64,000 bases of DNA from Henckelia pumila (taxonomy: Eukaryota; Streptophyta; Magnoliopsida; Lamiales; Gesneriaceae). The notes under the pieces are model-generated. The model was given only the letters and a program-made list of their open reading frames with translations, was not told where the DNA came from and did not search any database. A program made the position numbers and the translations under genes. Shown in pieces: positions 24,068-33,458 of the stretch. Every line of letters begins with the position of its first letter. The first letter of the stretch is position 1. The stretch lies in contig NC_133121.1 in the NCBI RefSeq assembly GCF_033568475.1, forward strand, positions 168,889,716 through 168,953,715, written 5' to 3'.

Positions 24068-24781
24068 ATGACAGACAATGCTAACAATCCTACAAGAAGA
24101 ATGAATCATATGATTTCAGGAGGTGCCACCGACGGAGATTCTGGGCTAGCACGTAAAGCACATGGGAGGAGGATAGAGAAATTTGAGATATCTAAGTATC
24201 TGAATTTACCACAAGATCCCGTTATTAGTTTTGGACCCAAGGACCTACGAGATGTATTGGCTCCACATAATGACGCCTTGGTGGTGACAGTTACAATTGT
24301 GAATTATGATGTAACAAGGATATTTGTTGACAGTGGGAGTTCAGTGAACATATTGTTCAAAGGGACGTTGGACCAAATAAATATAGAAGGATGTGAATTA
24401 GAGTCGATGTCTACACCATTGTATGGATTCACAGGCCATGCTATTCGACCTATGGGGAAAATTGATCTCCCGATGTCCATGGGAAGCGATCCTAAGAGGG
24501 TAAAGAAGATGGTGAGATTCACGGTGGTAGATGCTCCCTCATCGTACAATGGAATTTTGGGTTGGCCGTCTATGAAGGACTTTAAAGACATCGCTTCTAC
24601 ATATCATCAGAAGCTCAAGTTTCCAGTTGGGAGAGAAGTTTGGGTCTTGCATGGGGATCAAATGGTGGCACACCGATATTATGATGGAGTGGTGAGAGAT
24701 GGAGGAAAAAGGGCGCGGATGGAGGTTAACGTAATAATAAGTGGGAGGAGTATGTTGTTGGTGGTTGAGGAAGCAATTTAG
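24068..24781 (+). pseudogene. Tat-like aspartic protease region, 237 aa
   Basis: The active-site motif is FVDSGSSVNILF (about residues 87-98). It is followed by LYGFTGH, a flexible-loop-like segment, and ILGWPSMKDF, the second conserved hydrophobic-Gly motif of retroviral-type proteases. This protease would cut the gag-pol precursor. It lies in a different frame from gag and is separated from it by a broken stretch (23805-24067). No reverse transcriptase, RNase H or integrase follows, so H1 is non-autonomous. Confidence 0.82.
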
Positions 24782-25108
24782 GTACTTGAAGAGGAGGAAA
24801 GTCATGAAGAAGTAGAATTGGGGTCCTGGGAGGAGAAACTTAGTTATTGAGCTTACTACTGGGAGATGCACATAGCGGGGCTTGGAAGAGGTCTTGGAAC
24901 CCTTGTCGCTTTAGAAAATATTATCCCTAAGCTAATTGTTGATATATTTTATTTTTAACTATTACTCGTGTAATCGTTTGAATTTCAATGAAATCAATTT
25001 CCATTTATAAAATTAATAAGTGTTATTTTGATCGAGGGTGAAGGATGGTTTTGTTGACTCCCTAGGCCTTGGGTCCTTAGGTGTATTTCACCTATAATTC
25101 ATATTTTT
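24782..25108 (+). other. H1 sequence between protease and tandem array
   Basis: Nothing recognisable: no RT motif in any frame. It is presumably 3' untranslated. Confidence 0.45.
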
Positions 25109-26285
25109 CTACTTTGGCTAAGACCAAGTAGAGGAGTTAGATGGTTGAAAGTTGAAGTTCATATTTTTCCTACTATGGCTAGAGCCAAGTAGAGGAATCA
25201 GAGGGTGAGAGATGAAGACTTTCATTTTTCCTACTTTGGCTAAAGCCAAGTAGAGGAGTTAGAGGGTTGAAAGATGGAAACTTACATTTTTCCTACTTTA
25301 GCTAAGGCCAAGTGGAGGAGTTAGAGGGTTGAAATTTGAAGTTCATATTTTTCTACTTTGGCTAAGGCCAAGTAGAGGAATCAGAGGGTGAGAGACGGAG
25401 ACTTTCATTTTTCCTACTTTGGCTAAGACTAAGTAGAGGAGTTAGAGGATTAAAAGATGGAGACTTGCATTTTTTCTACTTTAGCTAAGGCCAAGTAGAG
25501 GAGTTAGAGGGTTGAAAGTTGATGTTCATATTTTTCCTAATATGGCTAATGCCAAGTAGAGGAGTCAGAGGGTGAGAGATGGAGACTTTTATTTTTCCTA
25601 CTTTGGCTAAGGCCAAGTAAAGGAGTTAGAGAGTTGAAAGATGAAGACTTCCATTTTTCCTACTTTAGCTAAGACCAAGTAGACGAGTTGGAGGGTTGAA
25701 ATTTGATGTTCATATTTTTTTATTATGGCTAAGGCCAAGTAGAGGAGTCAGGGGGTGAGAGATGGAGACTTTCATTTTTTCTACTTTGGCTAAGGCCAAG
25801 TAGAGGAGTTAGAGGGTTGAAAGATAGAGACTTGCATTTTTCTACTTTAGCTAAGGCCAAGTAGAGGATTTATAGGGTTAAAAGTTGAAGTTCATATTTT
25901 TTCTACTATGGTTAGGGCCAAGTAGAGGAGTCAGAGGGTGAGAGATGGAAACTTTCATTTTTTCTACTTTGGCTAAGGCCAAGTAGAGGAGTTAGAGGGT
26001 TGAAAGAAGGAGACTTGCATTTTTCCTACTTTAGCTAAGGCTAAGTAGAGGAGTTAGAGGGTGCAATGTCAAGAGTTTTATTTTTTTTACTATGGCTAAG
26101 GCCAAGTAGAGGAGTTAGAGGGTGAAAGATGGAGGCTTGTATTTTTCCTACTATGGCTAGGGCCAAGTAGAGGAGTTAGAGGGTTGAAAGTTGAAGTTCA
26201 TATTTCCTATTATGGCCAAGGCCAAGTAGAGGAGTTAGAGTGTTGAAAGTTGAAGTTTATTTTTTCCTACTTTGGCTAAGGCCAA
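25109..26285 (+). repeat. 61-bp minisatellite with a 184-bp higher-order unit (first part)
   Basis: Nineteen-plus monomers of about 61 bp, each with CTACTTTGGCTAAGGCCAAG then TAGAGGAGTTAGAGGGT. The first fifteen fall into three types by their 3' half: A (GTTGAAGTTCATAT), B (GGTGAGAGATGGAGACTTTC) and C (GTTGAAAGATGGAGACTTGC). They repeat ABC five times. A-type monomers start at 25109, 25293, 25476, 25660 and 25842, and the next monomer at 26026, so the period is 182-184 bp. Later monomers are not ordered this way. The array ends at a solo LTR insertion. Confidence 0.9.
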
Positions 26286-28486
26286 TGTGAGTACCTCAGT
26301 TCTAAACATCTAATCAAGAATAAATCAACCAATCAACGACAGAGAGTCAAGAAAAAAAGGTAAGAATATTTTTTTTTAAAAGCATGCACGGACCCCATGC
26401 ACCCTCCGTGCTCGGTTTCGTGCATTAACCTGTAGCCTAAGGATCAAGGACTACAGAGTACATGGACCCTGTGCACACCTCCGTGCATAGGTTTGTGCAA
26501 AACAAATGCAATAAAAGTCGAGCTCTCTGTTTTATGCACGGAACCCGTGCACCCTTTGTGCTTGGGTCCATGCCCATCATTTCAAAAACATCAAGTTACT
26601 GCCTCAGACTAGTTCACACGGACCCATGCACGGATGCATGTCCGGGGTCCGTGCATGAACAAAATCGTAACATAACAAAATGTGAAGGCACACGGGCCCT
26701 GGCATGGATGTGGCATTGGGTCCGTGCCCTGCATAAATTTTGAAAATAAAAACAGGCAGCAGAACATGCAAATCCAACAACAACTCAAAACTCACATTAC
26801 AACATGCATTAATCCAACAAACTAACATAATACAATCCATGAAGTTCTAAGGTCGATCAAATACTCAAAAAGTAGAACATGCATCAACTCTAGGTTCTAC
26901 AATTCAAAACACAATACATGATACAAACGTGTTCGAAAAACAATCAAATCTAAAACCAAGTCCTCACTTCTATCACTCCCAAATCGATCTAGTCATGCTG
27001 CTTCTGACTCGAACCTGTCCCACCTGTTGCCAAGTACACATACAAAACAAGACAACAACTGGATAACTCTAGTGAGAATAAAATTCCCAGTATAAGCAAC
27101 AAGACATGTAATGTCAATTAATATATCAAAACATGATATAACTTCAACATATTCCAAATATGAAATAGAATGAAATTCATGTCTTTAAAATCGAGATTAT
27201 CTAATCGGATAATCAAAAGTATACTCGGTTCTTTGATTGGGATCCCGGGGACAAGTTATAAAAACTAACTCACCGACTCTCCCATTCGAGGTGGAAATTT
27301 TATAACTCGATCCTCTAGAATTTGGAGCAACTATAAGAACCATTCTAGCTCTTGGAAAACTCGAAAACCAAGGCCACTCCAATATAGTCCCCAAAACGTC
27401 TATTTCGATATGAAATCAAGTAATTCGGCTCAAGATGAATGCATGTGAAACTCATAATACATTAAAGTAATTCAAATAAATGCCCGTAATCAATCAAAAC
27501 AAGTATTCATGAAAGTATGTGATTTAGGGACTCGAGAATCCATCTGAACTCGAGTATTCGTCCCTTTTCGATTCGATGTCGACTTTTACCTTTAATTTGA
27601 TTTGATGTTGCTCCCAATCTGGACAAGCTACAACAACGAAAGTTCCAATCAAAATTCCATTCAATCATACTTCAACGAACAGGGTAAACTTGTTACCAAA
27701 TCTCGATCAATTCTTCGACGATTCGAATTCCACGAATTCTGAGCTCAGAAGTCTTCAACCAAATCTGTACGGAGATGCAAAAGAACTTAATATCAACTAA
27801 TTCATTCAATTCAATAATGATTCAAACAATAATCCCCAAAAATTTCCAAATTTCAAACTAGCGGCATAACAGCTATATATATCAACTAACCGAAAATCAA
27901 CAACTCAACATATCAATCCAATTCCACTTCTAACATCAATAAATCCATCAAAAAAATACAAATATCAACACGAACCCAAACCCCTATTTTGAATTTTGAT
28001 TCCAAAAATCATAACAATTTCGTACGACATTCTTTATCTGATCTGACTTTAAATAAACTATAAATGCTAGCTCAAGAACAACATAACCAAAAATAATCAA
28101 ATTCCAATGACGTCCAAAAATCAAAGTATAGCTGATTGAAGAAAAACTTACGGTATAACGAAGCTCTCGCAGCCGTGATCGCGAATATACCTTCAGATTG
28201 AATTTCTAACGGATGGATCGAGCAAAAATCGGAAACAGAATGCTTGAAGGGGCGGCTATGGAGGACTCGGCGTGAAGGAGGAAGAATAAGGGAAGGAAAT
28301 GGTGACTCACAAGCCTAATAATCCTATAAATACTAAAATACCAAGTCAAAATAGGTAATCACACTTTGGTCCCTGAATTCTCCAAAAATTGCAATTCAGT
28401 CCCTGCTCAGATATCAATTTAGCCCTCGAATCTCATCACCTCTGATTATCAATATTAATCTCAAATATGAATTTTGGGGCGTTACA
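26286..28486 (-). mobile_element. Solo LTR of a chromovirus-like element inside the minisatellite
   Basis: On the minus strand it begins TGTAACGCCCCAAAA and ends GTACTCACA. It is flanked by GCCAA (26281-26285) and ACCAA (28487-28491), a duplication with one mismatch, and the minisatellite resumes right after it. Internal phrases such as CAAGTACACATACAAAACAA, ACTCACCGACTCTCCCA and GGACAAGCTACAACAA match the LTR of element F (62582, 62826, 63200). It is therefore a 2.2-kb relative of that family. No coding sequence. Confidence 0.85.
26385..26745. repeat. Five TGCACGGACCC...GGGTCCGTGCA inverted-repeat units
   Basis: Five units spaced about 70-80 bp apart (near 26385, 26457, 26535, 26617 and 26692) combine arms TGCACGGACCC and GGGTCCGTGCA, with CCGTGC/GCACGG sub-arms. 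The cluster lies near the 3' end of the minus-strand LTR. Confidence 0.8.
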
Positions 28487-28750
28487 ACCAAGTAGAGGAG
28501 TTAGAGGTTTGGAAGTTGAAGTTTGTATTTGTTCTACTCTGGCTAAGGCCAAGTAGAGAAGTTAGAGGGTGAAAGATGGAGACTTGCATTTTTTCTACTA
28601 TGAATAAGACCAAGTAGAAGAGTTAGATTGTTGAAATTTGAAGTTCATATTTTCATACTATGGCTAAGACCAAGTAGAGGAGTTAGAGGGTTCAAATTTG
28701 AAGTTTGCATTTTTCATACTATGGCTAAGGCCAAGTAGAGGAGTTAGAGG
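28487..28750 (+). repeat. 61-bp minisatellite (second part)
   Basis: Four to five further monomers of the array at 25109-26285, without the ABC order. Confidence 0.85.
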
Positions 28751-29105
28751 TGGTGAAGGGCGTAGTAGATGTGCGATGATGAAATTTTTGATGTTCTTAC
28801 GAAAGCAAACCCTGATAGAGGAGCTGGCTTAGTTGGGAAGGATGAAAATTTCAATTTTTCTACTAAAGATCTGCGTAGTAGAGGAATTAATGGGAAGTAG
28901 AGACAAATTTCAATCTTCTTGCTAAAATAATTATTTGAAGAGTTAATGGTTGGTACAATCAATAAATCACTTGAGAATTCTCGATTGAGAGAAATAATCG
29001 AGTTAGTTGAGCTTGGCAATGGATCAAACACTTGGCTAGTGCTGGGTGAGGCAAGAAACAGTTGGTGATCTAATTGAGTGAGAGGTGAAGATGGTGCTTT
29101 GGTAG
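28751..29105 (+). other. H1 3' untranslated remainder
   Basis: Unique-looking sequence with weak echoes of the monomer (TAGTAGAGGAATTAATGG). No gene. Confidence 0.4.
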
Positions 29106-29660
29106 TTTCATCGAACAGGGGGTGTGCATAAGGAAGCGTTGGGCGATGCTGCAAAGAGTGGGGTGAGGTTGGAGGTGATGTGAGAAGGTGAAGTGGTGTG
29201 ACGAGCGTGATGGTGAAGGTGAGAGGGGCTGGGCAAGGTTACAAGTTGGGCGAGGCTGAGGCAGGAGATGGGGCGAGGGAGAGGGTGAGGGGCTGTTGGA
29301 AGAGTGAGGGGAGAGGGTGAGTTGAGGGACAAGGGTGAGGGGGCTGAAGGCTAGAGATGGGGAGAGGGTGAGGAGGCTGGAGATGGAGAGAGGGTAAGGG
29401 GCTAAAGTCTAGAGATGGGGCAAGGGTGAGGGGTTTTCGGAAGAATAAGGGGCGAGGGTGAGGATGCTGGAGATGGGGCAAGGGTGAGGGTGAGGGTGCT
29501 GTTGGAAGAGTAAGAGACAAGGGTGCGGAGGCAAGAGATGGGAATAGGGTGGCGAGGGGATAAGAAAGGGGCAATGGTGAATGCAAGGGGAGGTTGAGGC
29601 AAGTTGAGGGCGAGGGCGAGAGGCTGGCATAGGTGTTGTACCAAGGGGTGAGCCAAGGGG
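29106..29660. repeat. G/A-rich degenerate repeat
   Basis: The plus strand is strongly purine-rich, with degenerate units around GAGATGGGGCAAGGGTGAGG (examples near 29355, 29411, 29469 and 29538). The long minus-strand open frames here (Pro/Leu/Ser-rich) come from this composition and are not proteins. Dense G-runs could form quadruplexes. It probably belongs to the 3' end of H1, whose LTR is missing. Confidence 0.6.
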
Positions 29661-29899
29661 GTAAGAAAATTTTTTATGGTCCATAATGCGGGAGCTACGC
29701 CCCCGTACCCCGTTAGAATTAGTTGTGGGTATCGGGATCAAGAAACAACTAATCCCGCAAAATTCGTCATGTAGCACCGCAAAGTTTTTGGGTTGGTCGA
29801 AGGAGAATTATGATCATCGAGCTCAAAAAGTCCAGCTTAGAGAGGATTCAAGAAATTAAGGGTAGAACCTAGGAGGCGAGCTTGAGTTGAGAAGGAAAA
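29661..29899. other. Unassigned fragment with a nested hairpin
   Basis: Arms GCGGGA (29688-29693) and TCCCGC (29753-29758) enclose a second pair ATTAGTTG (29718-29725) and CAACTAAT (29746-29753). I cannot assign this segment to a family. It lies between the G/A-rich repeat and the H2 LTR. Confidence 0.45.
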
Positions 29900-30148
29900 T
29901 AAAATTTGTATCTTCCCATGGCCAGCGAGGGTCCTTGGCCGAGCTCACATGGCCGAGCTCCCATGGATGGCGAGGGACTTGGCCGAGCTCCCATGGACGA
30001 GCTCCCGAGCTCCCGACCTTCCAAATATGGTGAGGGAGCTTGGCCAAGCTCCCAAGGCCGAGCTCCCGAGCCGACCTCACAAAATATAGTGAGGGCCTTC
30101 GAGCTTAGGGTTATCGACGAGCTGAGCTAGTCTCCTCTCGAGGTATCA
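29900..30148 (-). repeat. Partial 3' LTR of Tat-like element H2
   Basis: On the minus strand it begins TGATACCTCGAGAGGAG, directly after a polypurine tract. It contains repeated GGCCGAGCTCCC words that also occur in the 5' LTR at 32985-33085. The expected LTR 3' end (TTTATTGAGG...TATCA) is absent, so the copy is truncated. Confidence 0.6.
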
Positions 30149-30163
30149 CAAGTCCCCCTCTTA
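30149..30163 (-). promoter_or_regulatory. Polypurine tract of H2
   Basis: The minus strand reads TAAGAGGGGGACTTG immediately before the LTR start TGATACC. Confidence 0.7.
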
Positions 30164-30339
30164 GAAGTCGAACTGAGGTCAAAGACTCGAAGTTTGCTAA
30201 GTTTTTGTTTCGAGATGACCCTAAGTAATTCCAAGTTGAGGTCTGCCTGGGAGTTTAGTAGTTACTCTGACAAAACATGCCATCATTGCATGCAACGGTA
30301 AATTTTTCTAGAATTCTAGATGATGTGAGCCACCCACTT

Positions 30340-30600
30340 GAGAATGATCCGAGGTTCCGATCAAAACATAATAAGCCATTTGAATATGAGCTAAGCTTCC
30401 AAGGGGAGCACAATGAGCACTAAAAATAGTGTTATTCCTCGTATGTGAACTGAGATCCCAAAGGGGAACATAATGAGCACTGAAAATAATGTTAGCACTC
30501 GTAGATGAACTGAGCTCCCTAAGGGAAGCATAATAACTGAAACAAGGTTAACTCCCGAGCTCCTGAGGCCGACCTCACATATATGGTGAGGGAGCTTGGC
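30340..30600 (-). repeat. Three ~62-bp subrepeats in the H2 3' region
   Basis: Three diverged copies of TGAGCTAAGCTTCCAAGGGG followed by AGCA(C/T)AATGAGCACTGAAAAT, then a GAGGGAGCTTGGCCGAGCTCC phrase shared with the H2 LTR. Confidence 0.6.
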
Positions 30601-30869
30601 CGAGCTCCAAGTTTAACTTGAGATTGATATTTCAATTACTCTGTCACCCCTGCAAAAGCATGAACTGGTTTTGCGAGCTCAGATTTGTCAAGTATGAATA
30701 GAGCTGAGTTGGTGAGCTCAAGATGAAATAGCATGCCATATTTGTTAAGTATGAACCGAGCTGAGCTGGTGATTCTTGATGTGCTCAAGACTTCTTAACT
30801 GAACCAAGATCAGGGGCCAAGATGACATGACCAAGGTACTGCTTGATATGCTCAAGCCTGTTGAACTAG

Positions 30870-31386
30870 GCCTAGGTCAGGGGACAAAGCGGCGTGGCCA
30901 AGGTGCCGAACTGAGCCAAAGTCAGGGGCCAAGGCGCCGTAACCAAGGTAGTGCTGAACTGAGTCGAGGTCAAGGGCCAAGGCAGCATGACCAGGTGCTG
31001 AACTGAACTGAGGTTAGGGGCCCCCACGGCGTGACCAAGGTGGTGTTGAACTGAGCCGAGGTCAGGGGCCAAGGGAGCGTGACCAAGGTGGTGCTGAACT
31101 GAGCCGTGGTCAGGGGCCAAGGAGGCGTGACCGAGGTGGGGCTGAACTGAGCTAAAGTTATGGGCCAAGGCAGCGTGACCAAGGTGGTGCTGAACTGAAC
31201 CGAGGTCAAGGCCAAAGCGGCGTTACCAAGGTGGTGCTGAACTGAGCCGAGGTCAGGGGCCAAGGCATGTGTGACCAAGTTGGTGCTGAACTGAGATGAG
31301 GTCATGGGCCAAGGAGGCGTGACCAAGGTGGTGCTGAACTTAGCCGAGGTCAAGGCCAAGGCAGCATGACCAAGGTGGTGCTTGAG
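30870..31386 (-). repeat. 48-bp minisatellite of H2
   Basis: About eleven tandem units of 44-49 bp with the core GCTGAACTGAGCCGAGGTCA then GGGGCCAAGG...GCGTGACCAAGGTGGT. Because the period is near a multiple of three, the minus strand stays open for 98-129 codons; these frames are repeat artefacts. The array lies between gag and the 3' LTR. Confidence 0.88.
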
Positions 31387-31642
31387 ATGACCTCTTCACA
31401 ATTTGATATATCTGGATAATTTTTTTCTTTTAACAAAAATAGAATGTCTTTCGAATGAAACACAACTTACAAGAAAAAATAAAACTTGCTACAATTAAGA
31501 GTAATATTTGCGCAAATTATAAGCACCCCATAGCCTCTTGTCTTTTGCCCTTCGAGTTTTCAAAGTAATATGCATCCGAGCTCATCCTCTTTCTTCCTAT
31601 TCCACCTTCCCTTATGCCTTCGTACCTGATTTGCTACCTGAT
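31387..31642 (-). other. H2 non-coding spacer after gag
   Basis: No protease or RT motif. H2 therefore encodes gag only. Confidence 0.5.
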
Positions 31643-32398
31643 TTATCTCCAGATGTTCCTTCCCGCCTTCTCTGCCTGCCCCTGCGCATCTTCCAAATTT
31701 ACATATTTCTCTACTCGACTAAGGAGCTCATCATAAGTTAAAGGAGGCTTCTTGACCAAGGACTTAAAAAACTCTCCTCCTCTCAATCCTTGAGTGAAAG
31801 AGTTTACCAAGGTGTCGGTAGTGGCAACAGGTACTTCCAGAGCTGCTGTATTGAAGCGCTGGACATACTCCCTCAAGGGCTCCACCTCAGATTTCTTCAA
31901 ATTAAACAAACTAAGAGAAGTCTTCAAATATTTCTTTCTACTTGCAAATTGATGCAGGAAAGCTAAACTGAAGTCGTTGAAACTCCGGATGCTACCAGGC
32001 TGCAAGAGGTTGAACCATTGCTGAGCTGACCTTACTAGAGTAGTGAGGAATACCCGGCATTTAATTGCATCCGAATATCTATGCAACAGGGCTGCATTTT
32101 CAATTCTCCCCAAATGTTCATCCGGATCTGAGCTCCTATCATACTCCCCCATGGTGGGTTGCTTAAAATTCGCAGGGAATTCTTCATTTATAATAGCTCG
32201 AGAGAAAGGTGTTTCCCTCTGCGTAGGTCCGGGCCGACCTCCTACCTGCCGACCTAACCTTCTGATTTCCTCCCACATTGCATACATTTCATTTGGCTGT
32301 CCTCCCTGCGGGGGAGGAGGTGGTTGATTCTGACCCATGGCCGTTTGCACCGTTTGAGTAATGAACTCACTGAGCTGATCTACAATCATGTCCGCCAC
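31643..32398 (-). CDS. Tat-like gag of H2, 251 aa
   Basis: This is an uninterrupted gag frame of the Tat lineage. It starts MADMIVDQLSEF, then RRLGRQVGG, TPFSRAIINEEFP, MGEYDRSSDPDEHLG, IENAALLHRYSD, IKCRVFLTTLV, SAQQWFNLLQPGS, EYVQRFN and GGEFFKSLVKKPPLTYDELL, ending in a basic tail. It aligns residue by residue in order with the broken gag of H1 on the other strand. No zinc knuckle is included and the frame stops before any protease, so it may be C-terminally truncated. Its primer site lies 69 bases upstream of the start. Confidence 0.8.
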   Translation of the reverse strand: MADMIVDQLSEFITQTVQTAMGQNQPPPPPQGGQPNEMYAMWEEIRRLGRQVGGRPGPTQRETPFSRAIINEEFPANFKQPTMGEYDRSSDPDEHLGRIENAALLHRYSDAIKCRVFLTTLVRSAQQWFNLLQPGSIRSFNDFSLAFLHQFASRKKYLKTSLSLFNLKKSEVEPLREYVQRFNTAALEVPVATTDTLVNSFTQGLRGGEFFKSLVKKPPLTYDELLSRVEKYVNLEDAQGQAEKAGRNIWR

Positions 32399-32466
32399 AT
32401 TCCCTACTCATCCTCCTACTCCTCTTCCTCTTCCTCTTCCTGAAATATCTACGCCTGAGCTTAAGA

Positions 32467-32484
32467 TTCCCACAGACGTTGCCA
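32467..32484 (-). promoter_or_regulatory. Primer binding site of H2
   Basis: The minus strand reads TGGCAACGTCTGTGGGAA, differing by two bases from the Tat signature TGGCGCCGTCTGTGGGAA, two bases inside the LTR. Confidence 0.72.
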
Positions 32485-32486
32485 AT

Positions 32487-33092
32487 TGATATACCTCAAT
32501 AAAATGATCTCCTTGGATGAGCTAATTAGCCGCGCTAACAAAACTCCTCCAATAAGTGATGAGCTGTTGCTGACCTGATATTTGTAGGAGAGGGCTCCGG
32601 ATTTAGCGCTTACCTTTCTTATCAAGAACCCGAGAATCTCGGGATCACGATCCCGAATATCTAGGCTGAGATCTTGCCCAAATCTTTTCTGACAAAGGAA
32701 ATAATAATACACTTAATCTGAGTTGAACTGCCATAATGAGGACACTTAGTTGACGTCCTCTAAGGACTAATAGAGAAAGTGGTGAGTGAGATATTGCTGA
32801 ACTCCTAAGCTCACCATAAATAACTGATCCTAACATCTTAGTTATCATATTGAAGTTGCTGCACTAACTTGCTAAGATAACCCTCTGCTAAAGAAAGAAT
32901 GGAAAAGCCTTGCTGAGCTTCCCGAGCTTTTACGTCACCAAACCAATCTCAAAACTGATGCCCTGAACCCATCAGGGACGAGGGAGCTTGGCCAAGCTTC
33001 CATGACCGAGCTCTCATGGCTTGCGAGGGCCTTGGCCGAGCTCCTGAGCTCCCATGGCCAGCGAGGGTCCTTGGCCGAGCTCCCAAGGCCTA
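32487..33092 (-). repeat. 5' LTR of H2 (copy A, incomplete)
   Basis: The minus-strand 3' end reads TTTATTGAGGTATATCA next to the primer site. The LTR includes a CCGAGAATCTCGGGATCACG palindrome-rich stretch and several GGCCGAGCTCCC words (32985-33085). The expected TGATACC start is missing where copy B begins. Confidence 0.55.
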
Positions 33093-33458
33093 GATTCCTC
33101 AATAAAGTGATCTCCTTGGATGAAATGAAAAAACTCCTCCAACAAAAGATGAACTACTGCTGGCCTAAAACCACAAACAATAGTGTTAAGGAGGGCCGGA
33201 AGGTGTTCTGGCGTATCCCCTACGACGCTCAAGTCAGTTGCTAGGATAGCGAAGTATAGAGAGTGGTGTGTGCACTCAAGTGAAAATTGGAATCCAAATA
33301 ATGAAAATGAACATGGTATTTATAGAAGAGTTCTCCGGATTGTGCGCTTACCTTCCTTATCAAGAACCCGAGAATCCTGGGATCATAATCCCAAATATAT
33401 AAGCGGAGATCTCGTCCGAATCTCATTTGACAAAGGAAATATTGACATGTGCATTTTA
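33093..33458 (-). repeat. Second partial LTR of the H2 family (copy B)
   Basis: It starts with the same CTCAATAAAGTGATCTCC phrase as copy A and matches it again around ATCAAGAACCCGAGAATC (33358) and TTTGACAAAGGAAAT. It is longer than copy A between these points, so copy A carries a deletion. Element E is inserted at its right end. Confidence 0.6.

Noticed and set aside
29108..29777. Several Pro/Leu/Ser-rich minus-strand frames of 74-136 aa
   Set aside because: They are the complement of the G/A-rich repeat, which lacks stop codons by composition; no domain or start context.
30872..31359. Repetitive minus-strand frames of 98 and 129 aa
   Set aside because: They are the 48-bp minisatellite read as codons.
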